Source: Streptomyces agglomeratus (GTDB lineage Bacteria; Actinomycetota; Actinomycetes; Streptomycetales; Streptomycetaceae). Taken from it: DNA of 64,000 nucleotides. The stretch spans positions 7,446,501 to 7,510,500 of the forward strand of contig NZ_MEHJ01000001.1 in assembly GCF_001746415.1 (NCBI RefSeq), written 5' to 3'. Under the pieces are notes generated by a model. It worked only from the letters and a program-made list of their open reading frames with translations, ran no database searches and was not told where the DNA came from. A program made the translations under genes and the position numbers. This document shows, in pieces, positions 17,266-25,541 of this stretch; positions within the stretch are counted from its first letter, which is position 1; each line of letters begins with the position of its first letter.

Positions 17266-18340
17266 CACCACCACCGAGCCGCACGCGCCGGTACCGGACC
17301 TGACGGCCTGGACCTGCCCGGCTCCCCTCCGTGACCAGAACCGCGTCGTGATGGGCCACGGCGGCGGCGGCGCGCTCTCGGCCGAACTCGTCCAGCACAT
17401 CTTCGCCCCCGCCTTCGGGGGAGAGGTACTGGCACAGATGGGCGACGCCGCGGCGCTGTCCCTGGGCGGCGTGCGGCTGGCCTTCTCCACCGATTCGTAC
17501 GTGGTGCGGCCCCTGTTCTTCCCCGGCGGCAGCATCGGCGACCTCGCCGTCAACGGCACGGTCAACGACCTCGCGATGAGCGGCGCCCGCGCCGCCTACC
17601 TCTCCTGCGGATTCATCCTGGAGGAAGGCGTCGAGCTGTCCGTGGTGGGCCGGGTCGCCGAGGCGCTGGGCGCGGCGGCGCGCGCGGCCGGGGTCGAAGT
17701 GGCGACGGGTGACACCAAGGTCGTGGAGGCCGGGCACGGCGACGGGATCTTCATCAACACAGCCGGCATCGGACTCATCCCGCCGGGCGTCGACCTGCGC
17801 CCCCAGCGGGTCGTCCCCGGCGACGTCGTGATCGTCAGCGGCGCCATCGGCGTGCACGGCGTGGCGATCATGAGCGTACGCGAGGGCCTGGAGTTCGGGG
17901 TCGAGATCGAGAGCGACTGCGCGGCGCTCGGCGGCCTGGTCGACGCGATGCTCGCCGTCACCCCCGACCTGCACGTCCTGCGCGACCCCACCCGTGGCGG
18001 ACTGGCCGCCGCGCTGAACGAGATCGCGGCGGCCGCCGGCGTCGGCGTGGTCGTCCAGGAGCGGAACGTACCCGTCCCGCCGGCCGTCGCCAACGCCTGC
18101 GCCATCCTGGGGCTGGACCCCCTGTACGTCGCCAACGAGGGCAAACTCGTGGCGTTCGTACCGCGCGAGCACGCCGACGCCGTCCTGGACGCGATGCGGG
18201 CGCATCCGCTGGGCGCGGACGCCCAGGTGATCGGTGAGGCGGTGGACGCGCATCCCGGCATGGTGGTGGCCCGTACGGGTCTGGGCGGCACCCGCGTGGT
18301 CGACCTGCCGATCGGGGAACAGCTCCCGCGCATCTGCTGA
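17258..18340 (+). CDS. hypE: Hydrogenase expression/formation protein HypE
   Basis: A 360-aa ATP-dependent dehydratase that turns the carbamoyl group received from HypF into a thiocyanate on its C-terminal Cys. The protein ends in PRIC, the required terminal cysteine. It is a PurM-like ATPase with [40 protein letters not shown] cut here as the substrate-binding core, and [18 protein letters not shown] start at 17258 fits GGGAGG at 17243-17248; it overlaps the 3' end of hypD. It is the last gene of the hydrogenase block. Confidence 0.95.
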   Translation: MSDTTTEPHAPVPDLTAWTCPAPLRDQNRVVMGHGGGGALSAELVQHIFAPAFGGEVLAQMGDAAALSLGGVRLAFSTDSYVVRPLFFPGGSIGDLAVNGTVNDLAMSGARAAYLSCGFILEEGVELSVVGRVAEALGAAARAAGVEVATGDTKVVEAGHGDGIFINTAGIGLIPPGVDLRPQRVVPGDVVIVSGAIGVHGVAIMSVREGLEFGVEIESDCAALGGLVDAMLAVTPDLHVLRDPTRGGLAAALNEIAAAAGVGVVVQERNVPVPPAVANACAILGLDPLYVANEGKLVAFVPREHADAVLDAMRAHPLGADAQVIGEAVDAHPGMVVARTGLGGTRVVDLPIGEQLPRIC

Positions 18341-18362
18341 GGCCCGCACCTCCGACGCACCT

Positions 18363-18396
18363 GCGACGCACCTCCGGGGCCCCGGAGGTGCGTCGC
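18363..18396. terminator. Perfect 17-bp hairpin terminator after hypE
   Basis: GCGACGCACCTCCGGGG is followed directly by its exact reverse complement, giving a 34-bp uninterrupted palindrome 22 bp after the hypE stop. It lies between convergent genes (hypE on +, the 128-aa gene on -) and probably ends transcription from both sides. Confidence 0.8.
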
Positions 18397-18433
18397 CGCA
18401 TGACCGGGCGCGGCCGGGATCGGGACGGGGGAA

Positions 18434-18820
18434 CTAGCCGGGCCGGCGCTTCGAGGGTGGATCCTGGGGGTCCACACCGGTGAACGCCGAGGCGTCCCTG
18501 GTGCCGCTCGGGCGCTGCGAGCGGCCCTTGCGGCCGGTGTCCCGCATGCCCTCCTCGGACTGGTCGCCGTACTCCTCGCCGCGCTGACTGTCGCTCTTGA
18601 CCGTGTCGCCGGGGACGGGCTTCTTCTCCTCGCGGGAGGGCTTGCGTCCCGGCCCCTTTTCCGGAGCGTGCTCATCGGGATGGAACGAGCGGCGGGCGCT
18701 CGGATTGTCCTGCTGACTGGTGTCGTCCACGTCGGGGGCCCAGCCGTGCTGCTCGGTCCCTTGGTGACGGCTCGGCCCCTCGCCGTGCGAGGGCTCGGAT
18801 GGCTTCGATTTCTTGGGCAT
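18434..18820 (-). CDS. Hydrophilic hypothetical protein (128 aa)
   Basis: A highly charged protein rich in Ser, Gly, Pro, Glu, Lys and Arg, predicted to be disordered throughout. It starts MPKKSKPSEPSHGEGPSRHQ and ends in VDPQDPPSKRRPG. There is no hydrophobic core, signal peptide or known domain. GGAGGCAGG sits upstream of the ATG at 18820. Proteins like this are widespread in Streptomyces and may be stress-related, but I cannot assign a function. It is convergent with hypE. Confidence 0.6.
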   Translation of the reverse strand: MPKKSKPSEPSHGEGPSRHQGTEQHGWAPDVDDTSQQDNPSARRSFHPDEHAPEKGPGRKPSREEKKPVPGDTVKSDSQRGEEYGDQSEEGMRDTGRKGRSQRPSGTRDASAFTGVDPQDPPSKRRPG

Positions 18821-19165
18821 GAGCCGACCTGCCTCCTGTGCGTGCGAAGACGCGCTCGACTGCGCACCTTCCTGGTTACCCGAATCCTTCCACTTCGTGG
18901 CGAAATGAGCACATTGCCGAGTGGTCGTGGGGTGACCTCTGAACCGCGCGGTGCGGTGCGGGAGGCCGGGACCGCGCCTCTACTGGCCGGTAAGCCCGTC
19001 GGCATCGCCTCTCAGGCAGGCGAGCAGCTCGCGGCCCCCGTCCCCGCCGCTGACGAGGCTCCCGGGGAAGGGCGGCGTGCGGGCATGAGGGCATGAGGGC
19101 GTCGTACGACAGACGTGTCCGCGAGCCTCCGCCCTCCTGACGCGGCTGGTGATTGACTGAACCGC
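18821..19165. other. Intergenic region, no gene seen
   Basis: 345 bases between divergent genes. It must hold the promoters of the 128-aa gene (-) and the DUF2278 gene (+). Open frames here show no coding character, and I see no strong repeat or hairpin. Confidence 0.4.
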
Positions 19166-19825
19166 ATGCCGCTAGACGATTACGGAGTGCTGTCGGGGAC
19201 CCTGCACCGTCACTTCCGCGACCAGCCCGACACCCAGGGCCGCTGGTTCCACGTCAACCTGGAAGTCGACGCGCCGGCGGGCCGGTACCGCTGCGCTGTC
19301 GACGTGGACAGCAAGCAGTCCACCACCGGCGTCCAGTGGAAGGTCTTCACCCTGGAGGCGTCGGCGCTCGGTCCAGTGGCCGGACAGGAACCGGGCTACC
19401 AGGACCTGGCCCGGAGTCCCGGGTCAGGTGCGCTCGACTACATCCGGCATCCCGCTTTGGTGAACCGCGCCGGCTGCGTCTTCGTACGACGGCCGCCTGC
19501 CTGGCTTCAGGCTGTGCTCAACAGGCTGAACCCGCCTCGGCCGTGGACCTCCGGGTCCAACCTGGACGCGGCGCAGGCTCTCGAACCCATCCTTGTTCCC
19601 GGACGGGTCGTCATGGTCTTCGGAGAGCCGTTCGGCCAGGGTCTCGGCATGCACAACATCCATCAGAACCAGGGCGACCCCTACGGCAGTCAGTGGTGGG
19701 ACGAAAACGGCATCTGGCAGGACGGGGCGACGATGACCCGGCGGCCCGACGGCCGGTTCGACGTGTTCCTGTCGAAGTTCTCCACCCAGGCCGACCGCAC
19801 GGACAACGACGGTCACCCCGCGTAG
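19166..19825 (+). CDS. DUF2278 family protein
   Basis: A 219-aa protein matching DUF2278 (PF10042, YukJ-like). It begins MPLDDYGVLSGTLHRHFRD, has YRCAVDVDSKQ in the first third and the diagnostic C-terminal GLGMHNIHQNQGDP followed by WWDENGIWQDGA. Members are cytosolic and of unknown function; the conserved HNIHxNQG suggests a metal or nucleic-acid site. The ATG at 19166 fits the family N-terminus. It is a single-gene unit. Confidence 0.82.
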   Translation: MPLDDYGVLSGTLHRHFRDQPDTQGRWFHVNLEVDAPAGRYRCAVDVDSKQSTTGVQWKVFTLEASALGPVAGQEPGYQDLARSPGSGALDYIRHPALVNRAGCVFVRRPPAWLQAVLNRLNPPRPWTSGSNLDAAQALEPILVPGRVVMVFGEPFGQGLGMHNIHQNQGDPYGSQWWDENGIWQDGATMTRRPDGRFDVFLSKFSTQADRTDNDGHPA

Positions 19826-20002
19826 GTACGACGCGTACCGGGCAGTCACCGACTCAGTTCTTCGCCGCCGTGCGGGGCTGGCGCCGGCAGCGGAACTGCC
19901 GCTCGTGACTGCCGCACCAGCGGGGCCCGGAGTCCTACCGTCGGTTTCCGGCGGACAGCGGCGGAGTGGCCGCGGCTGCGCCTCTTCGTACCGGGAGTGC
20001 CC

Positions 20003-20224
20003 ATGAAGAAGAACCGGCTGGCAGCAGGCGGCGCGGCGGCGGCGATCGCCGTCGGAATAGCCGTCGGGGCGGCGGCGCCCGCGAGCGCCGCCTCCGCCGA
20101 GCGGATCAGCTCTGTGCAGGAGTTGCACGCACACGTGGCGAAGGCGGTGGCGCTGGAGTCGACCCAGGCGGGCACGCTCGGCGACCCGGTCGGCCAGAAG
20201 GTCACCGAGTCGGTCGAGAGCTGA
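20003..20224 (+). CDS. Small exported protein (73 aa)
   Basis: It has a clear Sec signal peptide: basic MKKNR, a long Ala/Gly/Val hydrophobic stretch and an ASA-type cleavage site (APASAASA). The predicted mature part is only about 40 residues (ERISSVQELHAHVAKAVALE...), acidic and helical, ending TESVES. GGGAG lies 5 nt before the ATG at 20003; an upstream GTG at 19997 is less likely. There are no homologues I can name. It is 5 nt upstream of the Cys-rich protein gene, so the two are co-translated. Confidence 0.7.
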   Translation: MKKNRLAAGGAAAAIAVGIAVGAAAPASAASAERISSVQELHAHVAKAVALESTQAGTLGDPVGQKVTESVES

Positions 20225-20229
20225 CGGCG

Positions 20230-20784
20230 GTGGGCACCGTGGGAGTCGCGCGACGCGACGGATCGGAGCAGGCGCCGGAGCAGGTTGCGGTCACCTGGTG
20301 TCCGAGCGGGGCCGCGGACCGGCCGGAGTCGCAGGTGCTCGGTGTCCGTTCCGGTCAGGACGGGCAGGTCGTGTACCTGGAACAGCCGGTCGCGGCCGCC
20401 GATGTGCTCGGGGCGGTTCCGGCGGGCATCGAACCGACCCGCGTACTGAGGTTCGCCTCGCACTGCGTGTCCGCGTGCGCGCACCGGCGGGGCAACGACT
20501 GCACGCTCGTCGAGCGCGTGCAGACGCTGCCCGCGGCTCGCGAGGAGCGGTCGGTCCCACGGTGCCACCTCCGCAGTCGGTGCCAGTGGTGGCAGCAGGC
20601 AGGGGTCTCCGCCTGCGACCGGTGTCCGGCCGTCACCACAGCGACCTTCCGCGAGGACCCTCTCGCCACGCTGGTCGCGGATCCGGCAACCACGCCGGAG
20701 CAGCTGAACGCGTGGATCGCCGCTGCACCGGACGGACCCGAGGCTCCGGAAGGCCGGGAACTGCCCATGCGGGGGTCGTCGTAA
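20230..20784 (+). CDS. Cys-rich hypothetical protein (184 aa)
   Basis: It starts at a GTG just after the exported-protein stop (GTG at 20239 is an alternative). The middle carries a Cys/Trp-rich region, HCVSACAHRRGNDC, then RCHLRSRCQWWQQAG and ACDRCPAV, giving at least seven Cys spaced like a metal or iron-sulfur site. The C-terminal segment (DPLATLVADPATTPEQLNAW) looks like a small helical domain. There is no signal peptide, so it is probably cytoplasmic. The function is unknown. The arrangement of a small exported protein followed by a Cys-rich partner is worth noting. Confidence 0.65.
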   Translation: MGTVGVARRDGSEQAPEQVAVTWCPSGAADRPESQVLGVRSGQDGQVVYLEQPVAAADVLGAVPAGIEPTRVLRFASHCVSACAHRRGNDCTLVERVQTLPAAREERSVPRCHLRSRCQWWQQAGVSACDRCPAVTTATFREDPLATLVADPATTPEQLNAWIAAAPDGPEAPEGRELPMRGSS

Positions 20785-20870
20785 CGTTGAACTCACCCTG
20801 GGCCGTGCGAATCCGCCCGGCCCCCGCTTGACCGGCGCCACTGCGACAGAACGACAACCGAATGCTCAGT

Positions 20871-20917
20871 ACGGCCGGTGCGTCCGAGGAGAACTTCTCC
20901 CCGGACGCACCGGCCGT
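20871..20917. terminator. Long hairpin after the Cys-rich gene
   Basis: Two 23-nt arms (starting ACGGCCGGTGCGTCCG and ending CGGACGCACCGGCCGT) pair with one mismatch around a minimal loop. It lies about 87 nt past the stop of the Cys-rich gene and is the strongest hairpin in this part of the window. Confidence 0.7.
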
Positions 20918-20928
20918 TCACCGCCCGG

Positions 20929-21204
20929 TTGAGCGTGGACGTGGATTCTGTCCTTGCTGCCACCGGGTCCGGCGTTCACGACATCCTCAGCCCTGGACAC
21001 GAGCTGATCGGCGGACTGTCCTTGCTCACCGACGGTCAGTGGTTCTGGTACTCGGACCTCGCCCACTACGTCGAGCGGCACCACGTCACCCTGGACGAGC
21101 GGTTCATCCAGCACGCCCGAAGCCGGAACTGGGCCCCGCCCCAGTTGACCCGTGCCGAGCTCGTCGGGATTGAAGAGGCCGTGTTCGACAACGAAGGTGC
21201 TTGA
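20929..21204 (+). CDS. Conserved hypothetical protein, possibly 5'-truncated
   Basis: About 91 residues (SVDVDSVLAATGSGVHDILSP; LLTDGQWFWYSDLAHYVERH; LTRAELVGIEEAVFDNEGA) with strong coding character. The open frame runs into a terminator-like hairpin only about 10 bp upstream, and none of the candidate starts (TTG 20929, GTG 20935, GTG 20941) has a good ribosome-binding site. It could be a gene that has lost its 5' end, or one translated weakly from readthrough. I do not recognise the family. Confidence 0.5.
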   Translation: MSVDVDSVLAATGSGVHDILSPGHELIGGLSLLTDGQWFWYSDLAHYVERHHVTLDERFIQHARSRNWAPPQLTRAELVGIEEAVFDNEGA

Positions 21205-21326
21205 CCTCACCCGTTGGCGGTCTGGCTTACGGCACAGCGCCATGAAATGTCTCCTGAACGGCTGAGGGTTTGCCGTCGGTCGCGGACTCCCGCCACGTCC
21301 GTACGGCCCGCCCGGGGTTTCATCCG

Positions 21327-22109
21327 TCACCGGCCACCGAGGTCAACCGCTTCGGCCGGTGGATCGGCCAGGGCCAGTGCCACGGCGGCGTGGTGACCCT
21401 CCGGGGCGAGGATGTCTCTGAGGGCCCAGCCCGGCGGTGGGGTCGGGTCCGGGCCGGCACCGACGTAGTCGGCCGCGGGGTCGGCGGAGAGACCGACGCC
21501 GGTGCCCTTGAGGTAGGCCTCCTTGCGGGTCCACACCCGGGTGAAGGCCGGCGGACGCTCGGAGGCAGGGAGGACGGCGAGTTCGGCCGCCTCCCTGGGG
21601 TGCAGTACATCGGCGGTCTCGGCGATGGCCGCCGCGTCCGGCACCGGTTCCACGTCCACGCCCACCGGGGTGGACGCGAACGCGAGCAGGCTCAGACCCT
21701 CGCAGTGCGACAGGGAGAAGTGCAGGGTGCCACCCGGCAGGACGGGTTTGCCGTGCGGCTCGTCGCAGTGCGCGCACGGCGCGCGCTCGACGACCACGTC
21801 ACGGGCGGCCATCCCCAGGTACGCGCCCAGCAGCCGGCGCAGCGCCACATGGGCGCACACATATCCGTCCCGGTCGGCGGACCGTACGAACTCCGCGGCG
21901 CGGGCCAGTTCCACGGAGTCCAGGGTGTCGGGGGCGTGCCGGGCGGCGTGCGCGCGGTACTCGGTGGTGTCCACCAGCCACAGCCCCGGACCCGCCGGGG
22001 ACGGGGCGGTGCCGGCGGGTCCGGCGCCGGACAGCCGGCGGGGGACCAGCAGCCGTCCGGTGGTCATAGCGGCCATGTCGGGTGCCTCCAGTTCGGGTGG
22101 GCGGATCAC
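21327..22109 (-). CDS. Sfp-type 4'-phosphopantetheinyl transferase
   Basis: A 260-aa PPTase that converts apo carrier proteins to the holo form by attaching phosphopantetheine to the PCP serine. Motifs include GKPVL...LHFSLSHCEG, VGVDVEPV and FTRVWTRKEAYLKGTGVGL, with the Mg-binding Asp/Glu residues in place. The GTG start at 22109 overlaps the MFS gene stop (GTGA). It is the last gene of the precursor/export operon and would activate the seven PCP domains plus the free A-PCP of the nearby NRPS genes. Confidence 0.92.
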   Translation of the reverse strand: MIRPPELEAPDMAAMTTGRLLVPRRLSGAGPAGTAPSPAGPGLWLVDTTEYRAHAARHAPDTLDSVELARAAEFVRSADRDGYVCAHVALRRLLGAYLGMAARDVVVERAPCAHCDEPHGKPVLPGGTLHFSLSHCEGLSLLAFASTPVGVDVEPVPDAAAIAETADVLHPREAAELAVLPASERPPAFTRVWTRKEAYLKGTGVGLSADPAADYVGAGPDPTPPPGWALRDILAPEGHHAAVALALADPPAEAVDLGGR

Positions 22110-23506
22110 GCGGGGGCGGCGACGGGGCTGTCGGCGGTACCTGGTGCGGGCTTTTCACGGGTCTGTTCGCCCGGTGCGCCCGGGACCAGGTCTCCGGCGG
22201 GTCGCCGGTGCTCGGTCGCCCCGGCCGGTCCCTCGACGCGGTTCTCGTACTCGGCGGCCTGCGCCGGGCTCTCGCCGGTGGGCCGCTGCCGCAGCGCGAG
22301 GACGGCTGCGACGGGGGACACAGCGGCGATCGCCCCGCACAGGAGCCAGGTCTGCTGTACGCCCAGCACCAGCGACAGCGAGCTGAAGAGGGCGATGGAC
22401 AGCGGAGCGGTGCCGATCCCGGCGAGTGACAGGGTCGACATCGCCGCCCCCATCCGATCCTGTGGGGCGGCCTGCTGATAGAGCGTCACGATGGCGGGCC
22501 CGTTCAGCCCGGACAGCAGACCGACCGCCGCGGCCACCGCCGTCAGCGAGAGCGGCGAGGCCATCAGCGCCATCATCGTGATGCCCACGGCCAGCCCGGC
22601 CCCGGTCACGACCAGCCGGACGAACACCGGGATGCGGTGGGCGAACGCCGCGCCGAGCGCGCTGGAGGCCAGCGCGCCGAAGCTGAAGGCCGCCAGCACC
22701 ATGGCCACCGCGCCGACTCCCCAGCCGCGCTGGTGCGCGAGCAGCGGCAGGGCCACCTCGGCAGGCCAGCTGAACGCCATGTCCAGGCAGAGGCAGGCGA
22801 CGAACATCCAGCGCAGTCGCGGATACCGTGCCAGCAGCCGGAATCCGTCGCCGGACCGTCGCAGCAGGGACGGGCCGCCCTGCTGCCGTACGGGACGGGT
22901 GAAGCCGTGGGTGATGTACAGCAGGCAGCCCAGCCAGATCGCGCCGGTGACGGCGGCCGCCACGAACGCCACCCACAGTTCGCCGACGGTGATCAGCCAG
23001 GCCCCGGCCGGGGTGCCGAGGATGGGGGCGACCCGGAGCACCGTCGCGTACGCCGAGTTGGCGCGCGCGAGCTGGTCGCCGCTCGCGAACCGTGGCAGCA
23101 GTACCCCGGAGGCCGGGCCGGCCAGCCCGAGGAGCATGCCCTCCACCAGGGCGATCAGCACCAGCGGCCACAACTCGTGGGTCGTGGCCGTGACCACCGC
23201 GCCGACCCCGAGCAGGGCCGCGCGTGCGCTGGTGGTACGGAGCAGGACGAAGCGTGGCCCCAGGGTGTCGGCAACGGCCCCGCCGAAGACGAGCATCAGG
23301 GCGCGGGGCACGGTCGCCGCCAGCATCAGGAGGGTGACCGCCTTGGTGCCGCCCATCTGCACGGCGGTCCAGTTCATCGCGATCAGCAGGCCGAAGCTTC
23401 CGAGCTGGACTGCCGCCTGGCCGCCGACGAGCGCGCTGACGCGGCCCCAGGGAACGGCGGCGCGCTCCGGGGCTGCGGAGGTGGACGTGGGTGAGGTCGC
23501 GGTCAT
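22106..23506 (-). CDS. MFS transporter, probable peptide exporter
   Basis: A 466-aa major facilitator protein with about 12 hydrophobic segments. It resembles the MFS_3/EntS-type drug and siderophore exporters (GGQAAVQLGSFGLLIAMNW; FGGAVADTLGPRFVLLRTT between TM2 and TM3). The last 55 residues are a hydrophilic Glu/Pro-rich cytoplasmic tail. It starts in an ATGA overlap with the upstream gene and overlaps the PPTase start. Its position in the NRPS-linked operon suggests it exports the peptide and may give self-resistance. Confidence 0.9.
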   Translation of the reverse strand: MTATSPTSTSAAPERAAVPWGRVSALVGGQAAVQLGSFGLLIAMNWTAVQMGGTKAVTLLMLAATVPRALMLVFGGAVADTLGPRFVLLRTTSARAALLGVGAVVTATTHELWPLVLIALVEGMLLGLAGPASGVLLPRFASGDQLARANSAYATVLRVAPILGTPAGAWLITVGELWVAFVAAAVTGAIWLGCLLYITHGFTRPVRQQGGPSLLRRSGDGFRLLARYPRLRWMFVACLCLDMAFSWPAEVALPLLAHQRGWGVGAVAMVLAAFSFGALASSALGAAFAHRIPVFVRLVVTGAGLAVGITMMALMASPLSLTAVAAAVGLLSGLNGPAIVTLYQQAAPQDRMGAAMSTLSLAGIGTAPLSIALFSSLSLVLGVQQTWLLCGAIAAVSPVAAVLALRQRPTGESPAQAAEYENRVEGPAGATEHRRPAGDLVPGAPGEQTREKPAPGTADSPVAAPA

Positions 23507-24240
23507 CGGGATTTCCTTCGGGTGGCGGGTGGGGTGCGTGTGGTGGGTGGGGTGCGTGTGGTGGGTGGGGTGCAGGGGGTGGCTTTGGTCGACGAGACGG
23601 ATGTGATGGATGTGATGGATGTGGCGGGCGTGGCGGGCGTGGTGGATGTAGCGCGCGTGGTGGGGAAGGCGGCGGTGACGGCGTGCGCGCCGGCCCGCTC
23701 GGCGGTGCGGGCCAGCGCGGCCGGGCCTGCCGGGGTGCCGAGCACGCGGAGCGCCAGGTGGCCGCCGACGTGGGCCCGGCCGGTACGGGCGAGCCGGCGG
23801 GCGGCGGCCTGTCCGGCGGCCCGGGCCGCGACGACCGGGGAGCCCGGAGCCACCGTGACGCCGGGCAACGAACTGTCCGGCAGGAACCGGGCCCGGACGG
23901 CGAAGCCGGGGCCCGGACGCCCACGCAACGGCCGCAGCTCCGGCGACCGGCCCCGCCGCACGGCCGCCACCCGGCCCGGGCCGGCACCGGAGCCGGGGCC
24001 CGGACGCCCACGCAACGGCCGCAGCTCCGGCGACCGGCCCCGCCGCACGGCCGCCACCCGGCCCGGGCCGGCACCGGGCACCGCTGTGTGGCGCGGCCGT
24101 CTCACGCGGAGGCGGCTGCTCCTGAGGCGGGCGTTGGCCGGTCGCCCGGCCCGCCGGGCCGCCCGGGCCCGTGCCGGGCTCGGCCCGGCGGCGGGCGCCT
24201 CCGATTTCCCGGCACCGGACCGGCTGCGGGGCCGGTTCAT
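23503..24240 (-). CDS. Unknown protein of the NRPS-linked operon with internal 29-residue duplication
   Basis: A 245-aa open frame coupled by ATGA overlaps on both sides (to the GOGAT-like gene upstream and the MFS gene downstream), so it is almost certainly translated. The N-terminus is very Arg/Pro/Ala-rich. Two identical copies of a 29-residue unit (GPGRVAAVRRGRSPELRPLR...) follow at about residues 55-112. Next is a more normal domain (FLPDSSLPGVTVAPGSPVV; GQAAARRLARTGRAHVGGHL; ALRVLGTPAGPAALARTAER), then a Thr/Pro low-complexity tail with TRTPPT repeats. I recognise no family. The middle domain could be an enzyme fragment. Confidence 0.6.
   Translation of the reverse strand: MNRPRSRSGAGKSEAPAAGPSPARARAARRAGRPANARLRSSRLRVRRPRHTAVPGAGPGRVAAVRRGRSPELRPLRGRPGPGSGAGPGRVAAVRRGRSPELRPLRGRPGPGFAVRARFLPDSSLPGVTVAPGSPVVAARAAGQAAARRLARTGRAHVGGHLALRVLGTPAGPAALARTAERAGAHAVTAAFPTTRATSTTPATPATSITSITSVSSTKATPCTPPTTRTPPTTRTPPATRRKSR
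23904..24077 (-). repeat. Perfect 87-bp tandem duplication inside a gene
   Basis: Bases 23904-23990 and 23991-24077 are identical copies. The length is 29 codons, so the reading frame of the 245-aa protein is kept. Perfect identity points to a recent event, or to an assembly artefact. Confidence 0.85.
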
Positions 24241-25541
24241 CGCCGGGGTCCCACCGGAACCGCGGTGGACCCCGCGTCGGCAGCGGCGGCCGGAGGCCAG
24301 AGGTCCGCCCGGCTCAGAGCCGACGGACGATACTGGCCCAGAGCGCTGATCAGCAGCCGCAGTTCCAGCGCAAGAGCCTCCGTCAGCCGCTCCAGGCCGT
24401 GCTCCGGATCCTCGTCCACGGCGAGCAGGGCCGCCCGGCCGAGGCCGACCGCCGTGGCGCCGAGCGCGAGCGCGCGCACCGCCCGGCCGCCTTCCCACAT
24501 CCGGCCGGAGGCCAGCAGACTCGCACCCTCGGGGCGGTCGATCAGACCGAGGCAGGCAGCCAGCGGCAGCCCGACCCCGTCCAGGAACACCCGAGGCGCC
24601 CAGCCGGTGCCGCCTTCCGCGCCGTCGACGGTGACCGCGTCCGCCCCGGCCGCCCACGCCGTCCCGGTGGCGGCGCCGATGTCGCGGCCCGGGTGGAACT
24701 TCACCCACGTACGGGCGAGCGGGAAATTGTTCCGCATGAAGCGCAGTTGCTGGCGGACGATCTCCTCGGTGAACGTGCCCGGCGTCGCGCAGCGCAGCCG
24801 CCCGCCGTCCGCACCGAGCTCCTCGCCGAGCGTGAACCGGCATGCCGCGGCGAGCCGTTCGGCCTCTGCCGCGCCGACCACGGTCATGCCGCCCAGACCC
24901 GGCTTGGCGCCCTGGCCGATCTTCAGCTCGAACCCGAGCCGGCCCGAGTCACGCAGGGCCCGCGACGCCGGGTCGCTGTACAGGAGGTTCCACACCTCGG
25001 AGTCGGCGTCCTCGGTGGACTGCTGCACCACCACGCCGCCGACGCCCTCGGCCGCCGCCTCCGTGTACGCCTCGACCCGGGCCAGCAGCACCGAGCGGTA
25101 GCCGTGCACCGGCACCATGTTCTCGCCGACGACCATCGGGATGCCGAGCCGGCCCGCCTGACGGGCCGCTGCCACCGCCAGGTCCCCGCTGCCGGCCCGC
25201 GTGGAGCCGAACGCGGAGAGATACAGGGGCAGTTCGGATGCGAACCCGCCGACTCCGGTGCGCAGGTCCACGTCGCCGTGGCCGGGCTCCCGGCCGAGTT
25301 CGATCAGCTTCTCCAGCCGTCGTGGCATGAACACCGGCGGCACCAGGCGCAGCGCGTCCAGCTCGTCGGGGACGGTCGCGGCGGCGGTCGCGGCGGTGGC
25401 GGGGCCGCTGCCGTGACCGGCGCCGAACAGCCCGGTCCCGTACGCACCGGCCGGCGGGAAGACCTCCGCCGCGCCCCGCCGGGCCCGGGCCCGTACCCCC
25501 TCCTCGGGGAAGCCGCCCGCCGTCAGGGAGGTCGCGTTCAC
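24237..25541 (-). CDS. FMN-dependent glutamate synthase-like enzyme
   Basis: A 434-aa protein of the GltS FMN/iron-sulfur central-domain family (PF01645), without the glutaminase or NADPH-binding domains of full glutamate synthase. Visible blocks include VPPVFMPRRLEKL, PMVVGENMVP, FELKIGQGAKPGLGGMTV and WVKFHPGRDIGAATGTAWAAGADAVTVDGAEGG cut here as the FMN-phosphate region. The GTG start at 25541 overlaps the stop of the ligase-like gene. In this operon it may aminate or reduce an intermediate of an unusual amino acid. The substrate cannot be read from the sequence. Confidence 0.8.
   Translation of the reverse strand: MNATSLTAGGFPEEGVRARARRGAAEVFPPAGAYGTGLFGAGHGSGPATAATAAATVPDELDALRLVPPVFMPRRLEKLIELGREPGHGDVDLRTGVGGFASELPLYLSAFGSTRAGSGDLAVAAARQAGRLGIPMVVGENMVPVHGYRSVLLARVEAYTEAAAEGVGGVVVQQSTEDADSEVWNLLYSDPASRALRDSGRLGFELKIGQGAKPGLGGMTVVGAAEAERLAAACRFTLGEELGADGGRLRCATPGTFTEEIVRQQLRFMRNNFPLARTWVKFHPGRDIGAATGTAWAAGADAVTVDGAEGGTGWAPRVFLDGVGLPLAACLGLIDRPEGASLLASGRMWEGGRAVRALALGATAVGLGRAALLAVDEDPEHGLERLTEALALELRLLISALGQYRPSALSRADLWPPAAAADAGSTAVPVGPRR

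Noticed and set aside
23904..24077. Possible CRISPR or regulatory iteron array
   Set aside because: Only two adjacent copies of 87 bp with no spacers, lying in frame inside a coupled gene. This is a coding tandem duplication.
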